The notes below the pieces were generated by a model. The model was given only the letters and a program-made list of their open reading frames with translations, was not told the DNA's origin and searched no databases. A stretch of 64,000 bases of DNA from NCBI RefSeq assembly GCF_963583255.1, contig NC_084819.1, positions 9,256,001 to 9,320,000 of the forward strand, given 5' to 3'. This document shows positions 1 to 10,498 of this stretch, piece by piece. Both the position numbers and the translations under genes were made by a program. Position 1 is the stretch's first letter, and every line of letters starts with the position of its first letter. Source of the DNA: Pyrus communis (Eukaryota; Streptophyta; Magnoliopsida; Rosales; Rosaceae).

Positions 1-347
1 CTAGTTGATAATAAGATGGCTTATTTTGGTTTCCCAACATTGATGCATTGGAAATGCATTACATCGCGAACTGGTAGGTGTAGAGGGAAAACAGACCTTG
101 TCACACGCCTTTGCATAAATAAAAATAGTTTATTAGTTTAATCTAATCTAAGTGCAAAAAATATTGTTTAAAACCATCTCATTAAATGTAATATGTTTAA
201 ACAGTAAGTCCAAGAAATATGTAATAGAGAGAATGTAAATAAAGAAGTTAGATTCATGAGGCCTTTTCTTCTCATACACATCCTAAACATTCCTGATCAT
301 AGGATTTTCAATTGGACATTAGAAATCCGATAGAATCAGTACGTATT
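1..347. other. Left flank, no gene seen
   Basis: AT-rich sequence without a supported ORF. Its last five bases (343-347, GTATT) are the target site duplication of the large retrotransposon that follows; the second copy is at 26905-26909. Confidence 0.7.
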
Positions 348-917
348 TGTTGACCCTAGAAACTGCAAAACCTACGTGGTGCACATGCCCAGTAACTAAT
401 AAGCTAACTAAGTCATTCGGTTGAATGCGGGGCGTGCCAACTCGTCGGCCGAGCCTGGCCGAGGAGTAGAATTTGTTGATGTTGCGCTGAGTGCGTTGCT
501 GACTTCTTTATCTTGCGACTGCGATCGAGGAAGGAACACTCTCGGTCTTTGGGTTCTAGAGCCTGAAGACAAGGCTGCTAGTTCTTCGAAGTTCACAAAT
601 CGTCGGTGCCTGATTCGGTCACCGTGATTATATTCATAAGAGCATAAGTACGTCGAATCGACACCAGACTATACGGACACAAATATTCGAAGGTGATGTA
701 TGTCTTGATGATAAATGTGGTTCGGCCATCAGGATGCCGAACTCTGAAACTCACTTGTGAGTATCCAATCATAAAATCACTCGACGTCCAGTATGCCGAA
801 TGTCGTAGCTCGTAACACCTTACTTCGCCGAAAAAGCTAATAAGGTGACCTTCGCCAACAAGGATTCGAAAACCCTTCTCGGTCGAGACTTGGATAGGTA
901 ACCAGTCGGCCTCGACG

Positions 918-1050
918 CAGTGCTATTTATCCAAACTGAAGGTGCTCTTCGGTCGACTGATTCTATGGTAACAGTGCTATTTATCCAAACTAAAGGTGTT
1001 CGCCGGTTGCCTTCATAGTGTTGTTTGTCCAAACTGAAGGTGTGTCGGTG
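918..1050 (-). repeat. Three-copy minisatellite inside the LTR
   Basis: Three degenerate copies of a roughly 50-bp unit, each with the core ATCCAAACTGAAGGTG, start near 918, 972 and 1015. The same array is in the other LTR at about 26339-26465. In element orientation it lies downstream of the LTR TATA box, so it is probably in R or U5. Confidence 0.85.
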
Positions 1051-1146
1051 AGAAAAAGAAAACAAAAATCTCAAGTTGTTTAAGAGGTTTTGCGCAGGGC
1101 AATTGTGTGTTGAATTCAAGGTTCTCAATTGTTGCATGATTTCTTG

Positions 1147-1154
1147 TATTTATA
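1147..1154 (-). promoter_or_regulatory. TATA box of outer element LTR
   Basis: TATAAATA on the minus strand, correctly placed inside the LTR to start element transcription. The same motif is at 26570-26577 in the 5' LTR. Confidence 0.65.
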
Positions 1155-1436
1155 GCACTAACTCCTTGAGATCGAATTAAACTCCTACCTGGATTGGGAG
1201 TTCTTGTTTCGTTCCAACTTTGCTTCGAACAATCCTACTCCCATTAAGACTTTGAACTCACTCCCCTTTTGGGGCTTTATTCATCGTTGGTCAAGAATCC
1301 TAATTGCACCAGGACTTCCTCGACCATCCCTGCTAAATGGCCTGGAATCATCAGGCAGCCCATAATATTTTTGACACGGTTTTGGGTTGAGCACAAACCT
1401 ACACTCGGCCCAACAATAATATTTTGGGCCCAAACA

Positions 1437-1450
1437 TTGCCCCCTCGCTT
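1437..1450 (-). other. Polypurine tract of outer element
   Basis: On the minus strand AGCGAGGGGGCAA abuts the start of the 3' LTR. This is where plus-strand DNA synthesis of an LTR retrotransposon starts, and it fixes the element's orientation. Confidence 0.85.
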
Positions 1451-1865
1451 CTGAGGTCGTCGACTGCCAACCTTTGGTCGGATCTTGACCTTGAAGAAGC
1501 GAAAACATCCTTTACCTTTAGACTTAACTGTTCTCGATAACCACTACCATGCGTATTTATGGAATATGATTGCACGATCCTCGTTACTCTCGACGTACTG
1601 CCACGTGTCGATTCTCTGCTAAACCTTACAACTCTCAATCATGGCCCTCGAAAACGTGTGCCCGTCAAAACGTCTCTTCCTTATTAATGCATTAAAACCG
1701 CCGCCACACTCAATCGTGCGTCCCAAATCCTTGAAAACCTCAATCCTATCTTTTGAAGATTCCCAAGATATCCGAAATGATTGGCCATCTCCCGGTTGAT
1801 TTTCCCTCAAATTCAAAATCTAGCGCTTCTGAGTACCAAACGTTTGATCTTCCTTCTGATATGCC

Positions 1866-1873
1866 TATAAATA
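1866..1873 (+). promoter_or_regulatory. TATA box of the antisense PMD-like gene
   Basis: TATAAATA on the plus strand about 150 bp before the ATG at 2018, inside the retrotransposon but opposite to its coding strand. It suggests that the passenger gene had its own promoter. Confidence 0.6.
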
Positions 1874-2017
1874 CCCAAATTTCTTTCATTTGTATCCCAC
1901 GCCTTCAGAAACTTTGAAACTCCCTTTCGCCATTCTTACTTGCTCAAACCACAAAACTCCAGCTCATCTTTCATAAAACCCCCTTTTTAACCTACGTGAA
2001 CCCTTGAATCCTTACCA

Positions 2018-2516
2018 ATGGCCTCCTTCATCTCAAATCTTTTTGACGAGTGTAACAAATGCAAAAATTTCATCGACCGGAGCGCTATCAAAACATTACG
2101 CTTCAAAAACGACCTAGCCACCACCTATCAAATTCTGGGGTCACTATTCAAAGATGTAGTGCCATTGTGCATCACCACCCTCCTCAAGGAACAGTGCCTA
2201 ACACCCTTGCTGCAAGGGTTTGACTGGTCGAAGTGGTGCTTGGCACGGCCCCAAGGAGCTTGGCCCTAAACCACTGCAGCCTGGGCAGCCTGGGTTAACC
2301 GAATGGAAACATTCTTTGGCAAAGAATGGGAAGCTCTTGGCATTTATGATGCCATCAAGCTCTCGACCATGGAGACCACCATGGATAAAGAGCTACTTAT
2401 GGCGGCCCTAAGTTTGTGGTGTTTGGCCACCAACACCATGATCCTTCATTTCGGCCCTTTCGGCCCCACCGTCCTTGATATTTCAGCTATTCTTGGGACT
2501 TCCCCATCTGGTCTCC
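2018..2516 (+). pseudogene. Antisense passenger gene, PMD-like, first part
   Basis: The ATG at 2018 opens a frame that runs to the insertion point at 2516 with a single in-frame stop (2267-2269). The protein has a stretch around FGPFGPTVLDISAILG near its end. This resembles the F-x-T-x-x-D-x-x-x-L-x-G pattern of plant mobile domain (PMD, aminotransferase-like) proteins. That family includes host genes such as MAIN/MAIL and many transposon passengers. The frame continues in phase at 13354 once the inner element and one TCTCC copy are removed. The gene is antisense to gag-pol. Its molecular function is unknown; the PMD assignment is by motif memory. Confidence 0.7.
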
Positions 2517-3821
2517 TGATGCGAGATTTATACGCACACAAATTAAACCCTCTTTTCGTCAAATTGTAGTATATGTATAAGTAGGGATCGTTCTGGACCG
2601 GGGATTAGGAGGGATTGCAAATCTATTGGAAACTGACTCAAAAACGTAAAATAAAGTTTAAAACACTAAACTAGACTCAAAGAATGCAAAATTAAAGTTT
2701 AAAACACTAAGAAAAAAAACCAAAAACTCAAAATGCTTTAAAAACACAAACTAAATTGAATTCTAACTAAAATGAACATTAAAGCAAAAGGGGGATTGAG
2801 GTTTTATGAAAATTGAAATAACGAAACAAGTTAATAAACTAGACAGAATGTAAATATGAAATTTATGGATGAATGCTAGCTAAGGGGTTCATCTCCATAC
2901 ATGTTACACTTGCATACAAGATTGATTCTCAGTTGGTCTTTCGATAAATTATGAAACTCAACACTCCGGGTTAATTAGGTCCGCTTAAATTAACCGTCAA
3001 GTTTTCCTTAAGTTAATGAATTGGATGGGTTAGCGCAACGCAATTCACAACATTCTCCAAAAGTCCTTTACGTGAACAGCACAATAAAGATACAATCAAA
3101 GATCATTAAGCAATATGAAAACTATAAGTGTTGACGAGGCATTCGTTACTATGATGAGCATGAAACTCATGCCAAGAATTCGTTTAACGCGATTGTTTAT
3201 AAGCAACCTCCACTACTTGTGAATATAAGTTCATAACGATTAGGTGAAACTCACTTATATTCTAGCGTCATATTCATGCATGAAAATTAAGCGCGCATTC
3301 TTAATAAACATACATAAATAAGTTATCAATCAAACGGTTAAACAAATTGAATCAACAACTTATGAAATTCCAACGAAAGTTAATCAATTCATATTGCAAA
3401 TATAAACATAGTTTCGAATCACCCCCTAGCTAAAGGGGGATTAGTTCCTCATAACTTTGAAATCAAAGAAACACCTAAACATTCCAACAACTCAAACTTG
3501 AATTGTATGAACGTTTAGGCACTCTTCTCTTCCATTCCCCATACGTACAAAACAAAGAGAATTGAATTTAAACTTTGAAATCAAAGAAACACCTAAACAT
3601 TCCAACAACTCAAACTTGAATTGTATGAACGTTTAGGCCCTCTTATCTTCCTCGTTGTTGTAGCACAAGGTCTAAGGTGAGGTTTGGGGGATTATGGAAA
3701 TGGATTAGGAGTGGTGTTTGGATTATAAGGGAAGGGGGACTCACGGCTAAAGAAGGTGGAGAGTGAATGTGGTGTGTTGTGTATGAAAATGAGATGATGC
3801 TTGAATGAATGAATGCAAGGG

Positions 3822-3829
3822 TATTTATA
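3822..3829 (-). promoter_or_regulatory. LTR TATA box of inner element
   Basis: TATAAATA on the minus strand; the identical copy in the 5' LTR is at 11804-11811. It lies downstream of the CATGCA-rich block, as expected for a U3 promoter. Confidence 0.65.
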
Positions 3830-3864
3830 GGAGTAGTGGAGGGAACATATGGCTGTTTGTTTAA

Positions 3865-5055
3865 GCATGCATGTGCTGGAATGTGGTGGAAAATAGCTAG
3901 GAAAGCTGGAAAGCACAAGGATCCCACGGCAATGACAGTTTTTGATGTTGGATTTGCATGTGTGTGCTGGAAATGGTGTGTGTATGCATGTGTTTGGGAA
4001 GCTTTCTTGCTCATTTTCTGGATGCAATGATGAAGAGTTTAATAATTAATGCATGTAGGTGGCTGAAATGATGAAGAATGAGTGGTGGAAATGAAAGGGA
4101 AAGCTAGAAAGACATGTGAAGATGCTGGAATTGTGAGTAGGCCACGACAATGTGTTTTCAGGATGGTTCTTTGTGGCTGTGATGCATGTGATTGCATGTG
4201 TTGATTGCTAAGGTGTGTGATGATGAGTGTAAGTGGAATAAAGAATGAATGAAGGCATGTGAATTAGGTGGAATGCTGGAATGATGAAGGGGATACACGG
4301 CACAAGGTTTGGAATGTGGAGAAAGGGGTGTGAATGATTATGGGATGCTGGAAATCTGGAAAGGCACGGCAATGATGCTTGTTGTTGGTGAAAATGTGGC
4401 TGAATGGATGGATGGAATGGTGTGATTGAATGATTAAAGTGCATGTGTAATGAATTGGAGTGACAACTAGGTTATGAGGGGAATGCATGTGGCTGAAATT
4501 GCATGTGGAAAGGTAATGAATTATGCACAGCAATGATGTTGAGAAAGAATGTGTTGGCTGCATGGTTTGTGAATGAATGGGGTGTAAATTATGGTTGCAC
4601 ATGGAAGAGGATTGGATGGTGCGTGTTTATTAATGAAACTAGGGTGATAGAATAGAGTGGTTGGTTACGGTTTAGAGAAAAGTTAGGTTGAATTAGAGTG
4701 AATGGCTGAATGGTGCATGTGACATAGAATGGATAGGGTGAATGATTATGTGGCTGCATGTTTTAATGAAGTTGCATTTGGAAGGGTTGGAAAGTGGAAG
4801 GGAAAGGCACGGCAAAGAAGAATGTTTAGTGCTTGAAATGCATGTGAATGCATGTGAGTGCATGTGTGTGTAAATGGGTGAAAATGTGGGTTAAAGTGAT
4901 GCATGGCTAGGAAATGTGAGTGAATGATGTGCATGTGTGTGAATGCATGTGGAATAAAGAAGAGTATGGAAGTGAATAAATCATAATATGGCTAGTTTAA
5001 AGGGCTAGGGTTTAAGTACATAGAATGGGCCTAAAATAGGTTGGTTTGCATGGCA
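3865..5055 (-). promoter_or_regulatory. CATGCA-rich U3 region
   Basis: About 19 copies of CATGCA (TGCATG on the plus strand) within 1.2 kb, some only 10-12 bp apart near 4836-4870. The 5' LTR has the same block at 11847-13040. CATGCA is the core of the RY element bound by B3-domain seed regulators (ABI3/FUS3/LEC2). Its place just upstream of the LTR TATA box fits an enhancer; expression in seeds is inference only. Confidence 0.5.
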
Positions 5056-5365
5056 TAGAATGTTTGATTTGGGCTAGAGGTTTTCCATGGCTCAAAGGAT
5101 TTGTTTGATTGGGCTAGGCCCTTTGTTTTATGTCCCTAAAGAGCATACAAGGCTTCAATTTCGTCCATCCTCTTTGCTCCATGATTAAGCTATCCAATCC
5201 ATGCCCAAAAGTGCCCCAAATAGCCTCAAAATGCACTTTCTTGCTCCCTAAGCCCTTAGAACCTGAAAACACACAAAAGAAGCATAAAGAACTAAAATAA
5301 CTAAAGAAACATAACGTAAATGTACGAGAACAAGCCATTTAAGTCGCATGAATATGCTCCTATCA

Positions 5366-5380
5366 AATACCCCCACACTT
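5366..5380 (-). other. Polypurine tract of inner element
   Basis: Minus strand AAGTGTGGGGGTATT directly precedes the 3' LTR start TGATAGG. It is typical of Tat/Athila-type elements. Confidence 0.88.
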
Positions 5381-8267
5381 AGCTTTTGCTAGTCCTCGAG
5401 CAAAACAAAAAAAACAAAACAAAACAACAAAAGAACACGAAACTAGACAAAACGAACAAAACACCACCTACACCTTCCAACAATCGTCTCACGGATTTCC
5501 AATGCACATGACAAGTTAAAAATCATTATTCCCACAGATTTTAGCCATCTTTACACTTAAGTACATTCTTAATCATAGTCACCACATACTAGTTCACAAT
5601 TAAGCATTTAAAACCATGATTTGAATGTAGTAACATGCCTTAGAGAATTTCCTCAATTCCTTACTAGAATGCACTCTATTTTCACACAGATTTTCTGACT
5701 ACACACCCTACACTAGTTATATGTGAGAGATTGATGTAAACATGAAAGACTAGTATCTCACATATGTTATAACAAAGAAAGCATTTTCTGGATTTACGAT
5801 AATGACATGAATATGATCTCATGAATGGAATGCTACTACTTAGAATGAGAACCAGTGATTCCATAAGCTCATATCAATTCCAAACTCCACATTCATAACA
5901 CTCAAGATAGAAGTCAAAGGGTTGTAACGGGGCTAGGGTATTGGCTAACAATGAAAGGTGAAGGATAAACAAACATTCTTAAAGCAATAGTGAGCAAAGT
6001 ATTGAATTAGGCACTTAGAATTCCCTTAAGAACGCAGAAGTCAACTTTGAACACCCAAGGGAAAGTCACACAAAACTTAGGGCCATATTCAACTTTTTTG
6101 GACCCTTTCTTCAACCATCAACGCTCGTGAGTTCATTCTTACTTATTTTCACTCCTTTTTTTTTTCTTTTTCTTTTTTTTTCTTCTTTTTCTTTTGAATC
6201 TCAAAACATACATATAAACGTAAGAACAAACTTTTACTCCCCCACACTCATTTTCTTGCATAATGTAACTCAAAAGGAATTCATTTAAGTCATGCTCACT
6301 ATACTTTAAGAACAAGGGTATAGGAAAGTCCTACTCTAGGCTAGGTAAGGGGTGCTGAGGGTAACAAAGAAAATAGGCTTAAAAAGGCTCAAAGGGGTTA
6401 AAACTTACAACAAATACGAAATATGGGAAGTAAGGCTATTTGGCTATGGTGGCAACTACACAACTTTATCTTGATATATGTTATGCAATTCAAAGTCATG
6501 CTTTGAATGAAACGGATATAAGTTCTAGCATTTAGTTCTAGCATGATACAATTGCATTCTAAGTAGCAACCAAGCAAGGAATAATGAGATCATGCAACAA
6601 CTTTAGAAAACAAAGAATCACAGAAAATAACTCTCCAAAGAACGTTTAGGCTCAAGTCTCACAAGGTTGTAGCGTTTGTTTGAGTTCCTTCCTTCAAGCA
6701 TGTTACAAAAACGAATTTTTCTTTTATGATTGCATGTGAAGTCATACATTATAACCATAACCAAGCATATACCAAGAGTAAATCAAACTTTCATCCATGT
6801 TTATAACTCTTTTTAACCGTCATGCAATTACAAACCAAATCCTTATCATTGTGTTGGAAGGTACCCTAAGACACAAACACACAAAAATGACTCAAAACAC
6901 TCTTTTTAGGCTTTTTAAAACATGTTTTTCAAATTTTTATGTGATTTTCGGAGTTATTAAAAAAAAAACATACTAAAACACTCTAAAACAACTTAAAAAC
7001 ACCTTAAAACAGCAAGGAACAACATTTGAAGTTATGGGTGATAAAATCCCACGAATTTGCATAAATATACTTAGTTACCCCCCCACACTTAAATTAAACA
7101 TTGTCCTCAATGTTTTAAGCATAGATTCACACAAAACATAAGTAAACACACAAAAAGCAACTAAACATACTAAACATGGCAAAATGTAATTAACAAAGAG
7201 AAGAGTTTAGGGACGCAAATCTGGTTATGGAGTGTAAATTCCCTCTTCTCCTTGGTGATTGCATTGAGGCTTTTATCTTTGTGATTCCACAGGCTTACTC
7301 TTGAACTGGTTTCCACCCATCGTTGATTTTCCTTTGTGCTACATAATCTTGAACTGGGCAGCAGGATTCTTTTGGTCTTCCCCGAAGGTCTGAGCTTACC
7401 CCTTTTATCTGTTTCTTTGTTCAATCTTTGCAGGAGTGGTCCCTTCTCTGGAAGTGTATCAACTGTTGAAGATGACTACTCGAGAGCAATGCTAGGTAAG
7501 CAATCAGGAATAGATTCCAGGCAGTTGGCTCCAGAACAGAAGACTGACTCCAAGTGTCGGCTGATTGCTTCTTTCACTTTGCCATGCGAGTAAGAACAAG
7601 GACAAAGAAAAAGACAGGGAAAGAGCATGACATGAGATACTTTTGCTTTTGACCTTGATGATATGAGATACCTTTGCTTTTGAAGAAGCGGTGAATGAAT
7701 CAGCATACTTCAATCCGCCGTTTCCTCCTGGGTCATCTGTACTCCAGGCATCTGGTATCATCTTTGGGGAAGAAGAAAGAATTGAGTATTTCGAAAGGCT
7801 TTGCTGGGAGTGCGCCCTCAGAGGTGAGGGAGAGTTGGGCATTTTCTTCAGGTTTTCCTTGCCATAAAAGACGAAGGTCGATATATATAGAGATAATATC
7901 AAGTGGTGGTACTGTTCTTTTACCATTGTCGACAAACGTTTTGATCCCGCAAATCTGGCTTTTTGAAATAGCAGGCGCCTCTTCGATTTCTGAACGACGC
8001 CCCTTTGCTTTCTGAACAACACGTAGTAGTGCGTATGCGGCTCCTTTTGACAAAGCTGCACGCGTTTTCTGAAAAGCAGAGAAAGCGTCGCCGGACTTTG
8101 CGCTTGTCGGCTAAAGATGTGTAGTTGCGATGATGGCCTCCACGTGTTTTCTGAAAAGAAGAAAACTTTTGACAAAGTTGAACACGTTTGCTGAAAAGCC
8201 GAGAAAACGTCGCCAAAATTACGCCGAAAATTCCGGCTTTTTGAATCCGTGGACGCGTCGCCTTGGC
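5381..8267. other. Non-coding interior of inner element, with extra polypurine-like tracts
   Basis: About 2.9 kb without a supported gene. Two more copies of the polypurine motif occur, on the minus strand, near 6238-6249 and 7079-7092. The second follows an ACATTGAGGACAATG stretch. An 8050-8230 block has degenerate repeats around CTGAAAAGCAGAGAAAGCGTCGCC-like units (near 8067-8092 and 8190-8214) and probably belongs to the promoter of the antisense gene at 8388. Confidence 0.6.
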
Positions 8268-8277
8268 TTTTTATAGG
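8268..8277 (+). promoter_or_regulatory. TATA-like box before the antisense ORF
   Basis: TTTTTATAGG on the plus strand about 115 bp ahead of the ATG at 8388. It is the only good TATA-like match in the right place. Together with the intact ORF it suggests an independent antisense promoter. Confidence 0.5.
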
Positions 8278-8387
8278 GCTATCGATCACCACCAACAAAC
8301 ACACTCTGAAGATTTCCCATTCTTGAAAATCGACTCCGGCCCTTTGAAATTTAACTCCATCCCTTCTCTTTGAACACTTTTGAAAAA

Positions 8388-9089
8388 ATGGCAAACCCAT
8401 CGAACCTTAGCTTGGAATTGAGCCTTAGCAGTGATACGGGCGCGCCGCGTCAAGGTAACGTATGGCGCCCTTCTTTCTTATCTTCTAACGGTCTTCTTAC
8501 AGGTGAAGACTCCGTGATGCAGGACGCCACAACAGCTACAATAGTAGCTAGGAACCTCCTCACACCAAAAGATAGTAGGCTGCTGTCAGGACGGTCCGAT
8601 GAGTTGGCCGTTCAAGAGTCCCTCGCACTTAGTGTTCAGTGTGCGAGCTCTGTGTCCAACATAGGCCAACGCCTGCTTGCCCGCTCCCGTCAGGTGGAAT
8701 CATTGATGGCAGAGGTGGAAAGTCTTAAGCAAGAGATCCAGCAGCTTAAGTACGAGAATAGAAGTTTGCATGTGCTTGCAAATAACTATTCGTCGGGCAT
8801 GAAGAGGAAGCTTGATGAGCTGCAAGAATCTGAGGGTCGAATTCACAGTGACCGTCAAAGGCTTGCGACTTATCTCCAGAGGCACCTTTTTCCTGGGTCA
8901 TCCAGCGCTTGGCCAAGTATTGAGGCCTGGAATGCTCTAGCTCCGATGCCTCCCGCTCTGATGCCTTCCGCTTCTATGCCTCCCGCTTCTATGCCTTCCG
9001 CTTCTATGCCTTCCGCTTCTATGCCTCCTGCTTCTATGCCTTCCGCTTCGACGCCTCGTAGTGGGGCTTCACGCAAACATCCTTTGTGA
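8388..9089 (+). CDS. Antisense passenger ORF, coiled-coil protein of unknown function
   Basis: An uninterrupted 233-residue frame on the strand opposite to the element. The ATG at 8388 follows an A-run and gives MANPSNLSLELSLSSD; an earlier TTG in frame is not a likely start. Residues of about 95-165 have a heptad-like pattern rich in E, K, L and Q (ESLKQEIQQLKYENRSL), predicting a coiled coil. The C-terminus is a repeat of MPPAS/MPSAS units. A possible GT-AG segment at 8455-8502 is only 48 bp, divisible by three and readable through, so it is probably not an intron. I do not recognise a functional domain. Its intact state in a young element suggests either recent activity or selection. Confidence 0.7.
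   Translation: MANPSNLSLELSLSSDTGAPRQGNVWRPSFLSSNGLLTGEDSVMQDATTATIVARNLLTPKDSRLLSGRSDELAVQESLALSVQCASSVSNIGQRLLARSRQVESLMAEVESLKQEIQQLKYENRSLHVLANNYSSGMKRKLDELQESEGRIHSDRQRLATYLQRHLFPGSSSAWPSIEAWNALAPMPPALMPSASMPPASMPSASMPSASMPPASMPSASTPRSGASRKHPL
8938..9057 (+). repeat. 15-bp coding repeat (MPxAS)n
   Basis: Eight or so tandem units of the form ATGCCTYCCGCTTCT encode the MP(P/S)AS tail of the antisense ORF. The units stay in frame. Confidence 0.85.
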
Positions 9090-9107
9090 AGCTCCATCAT
9101 TCTGCCA

Positions 9108-9185
9108 TGTTTTTTTTTTATTTTATTTATTTTATTTTATTTTATTTTATTTTATTTTTTATTTTTTATTTTTATTTTTTTTTAC
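9108..9185. repeat. (ATTTT)n microsatellite between convergent ORFs
   Basis: A T-rich stretch dominated by ATTTT units. It fills the 106 bp between the ends of the two convergent frames (8388-9089 plus and 9196-10368 minus). Confidence 0.9.
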
Positions 9186-9195
9186 ATAAATAAAA

Positions 9196-10368
9196 TCAAA
9201 CGGCATGGAATTGGTCCTTGAATGGAAGGTGATACTTGAAGTGAACCGGCATTGGTTTGAATTCTAATGTAGGTGCCTGATTAAAAAAAAACAACAAGTT
9301 AGTATAAAATGTAATGGAATTTGGAAAAAATGACTTACTTGTTTTGTCTGACAAGAACTCAATGACAAACACCACTCCTTTGAAAGTTTCAGGGATATTG
9401 GACTTGGCCAGATTGCATGTGATGGTTATGACTTGTCCAATGTCATCAAATTTAACTTCTTTGGATTTTGTGGTTTCAAGAACGTCCTCTTTGATGAATT
9501 CATGACATTCCCTACTTGTCACCTTTGGAAGGGCTTCCAAGATGTCTTTTTCACCTTCTTCTTCCTTAGAAGTCATGAATCTGCAAGGAATAGGGATACT
9601 TGTTGGAACGGGGTTAAAATTAATGAAATTTGGAACAACCATACCTGTATTAGATGGCATAGGAGCAATAGGTGCCTTCGGTAAAGGTGTTTCCACCCTT
9701 TCCGTGGGTTGGGTGTATTCCTCTTCCTTGTGATTTGATTTTGATGGTTGAGGGTCCGTTCCAACCTCCTTGTCACTTCTCAACATGAAAGCATTGGTGG
9801 TTTCAAATTCTCCCTTCTGATTTGCAATGGTTGAACTAGGGAGTTCGCCTTGGTCGCAAAATTGTCCTTCGAACTCCGCTATCTGCCCAATTTGCTTTTC
9901 CAGAGTAGTAAGTAATTGAAAAATCGTATCATTATCATTTGAATTACCTACATTACTTTGGGCAGGTTGTGGTGGCTGCATAGGCGTTGAATAGAACTCC
10001 TCATACGGCTGCCAATATCCTTCTTGTTGAGCCTCATTGTCTTGATTTTGTAAGCCCTGCACCAAACAAATTAATTCGTTAAGCTTTTGATTATAATTTA
10101 TTGACGAACTTAAATTTGGTTGGGCATATTGAATATGAGGTTGTGGTGGGTGCATAGGTCTTGAATAGAACTCCTCATATGGTTGCCAATATCCTTCTTC
10201 TTGAACATGTTGAGGTTCCCACCACATAGAGTTTGAATGATCACTCCAATCTGAACTGTAAGTATTGGAAAACACGTTATTCCTTGATTGAAGATCAAAT
10301 ATATCAACACTTTGCATTTGAGATCTTTCCATGAGCTGTGACAAAAGAGAAGCATTATCAAGTGACAT
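9196..10368 (-). CDS. gag-like ORF of the inner element
   Basis: An intact 390-residue frame on the element strand, starting about 105 bp after the primer binding site, where gag belongs. It is rich in Q, N, S and P. Two copies of an EEGYWQPYEEFYS motif lie near residues 57 and 116. A later NAFMLRSDKEVG stretch and an acidic EEEGEKDILEAL segment recall the C-terminal half of Athila-type gag proteins (NAITLRSGK), but the match is weak. No zinc knuckle and no pol follow. It may encode a divergent coat or nucleic-acid-binding protein that lets this non-autonomous element package itself. That role is inference from position. Confidence 0.6.
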   Translation of the reverse strand: MSLDNASLLSQLMERSQMQSVDIFDLQSRNNVFSNTYSSDWSDHSNSMWWEPQHVQEEGYWQPYEEFYSRPMHPPQPHIQYAQPNLSSSINYNQKLNELICLVQGLQNQDNEAQQEGYWQPYEEFYSTPMQPPQPAQSNVGNSNDNDTIFQLLTTLEKQIGQIAEFEGQFCDQGELPSSTIANQKGEFETTNAFMLRSDKEVGTDPQPSKSNHKEEEYTQPTERVETPLPKAPIAPMPSNTGMVVPNFINFNPVPTSIPIPCRFMTSKEEEGEKDILEALPKVTSRECHEFIKEDVLETTKSKEVKFDDIGQVITITCNLAKSNIPETFKGVVFVIEFLSDKTSKSFFPNSITFYTNLLFFFNQAPTLEFKPMPVHFKYHLPFKDQFHAV

Positions 10369-10473
10369 GTTGTTCTTCTCTAGTATTTGAATTCAACAAA
10401 CAAAACACAAATAAAAAACTAAAACTAAAATACATAACAGAAACAAACAATCCAAGAGATTAGCAAATTTGCT

Positions 10474-10493
10474 AATCCCCGGCAACGGCGCCA
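10474..10493 (-). other. Primer binding site of inner element
   Basis: Minus strand TGGCGCCGTTGCCGGGGATT, five bases after the 5' LTR. It begins TGG as required to pair with a tRNA CCA end. This sequence is the one commonly reported for Athila/Tat-type elements as complementary to a tRNA-Asp 3' end (from memory). Confidence 0.9.
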
Positions 10494-10498
10494 AAATT

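Larger units (their letters stand above)
348..1436 (-). repeat. 3' LTR of the outer gypsy element
   Basis: 1089-bp direct repeat of 25771-26904 (1134 bp). It starts TGTTGACC and ends CCAAACA on the plus strand. It lacks a 45-bp block present in the other LTR at about 26747-26795, bounded there by CTCGACC repeats, so a slippage deletion here is a likely cause. Confidence 0.95.
2517..5365 (-). repeat. 3' LTR of the inner element
   Basis: Plus-strand start TGATGCGAGA, end CTCCTATCA. Near-identical to 10499-13348, at a constant offset of 7982 bases until a one-base indel near 4784. It has no coding capacity; the histidine-rich minus-strand frames in it come from CA-rich sequence. Confidence 0.96.

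Noticed and set aside
3643..4602. Histidine- and proline-rich minus frames in the LTR (also 11625-12584)
   Set aside because: They come from CA-rich U3 sequence and lie upstream of the LTR TATA box; both LTRs have the same frames because they are copies.
7504..8400. 298-codon minus-strand frame in the inner element
   Set aside because: It overlaps the presumed promoter and leader of the antisense ORF, is rich in S, K and R, and has repeats due to the DNA repeats there. No domain.
8455..8502. GTAACG...TTACAG segment in the antisense ORF as an intron
   Set aside because: 48 bp is below the usual plant minimum and it reads open in frame.
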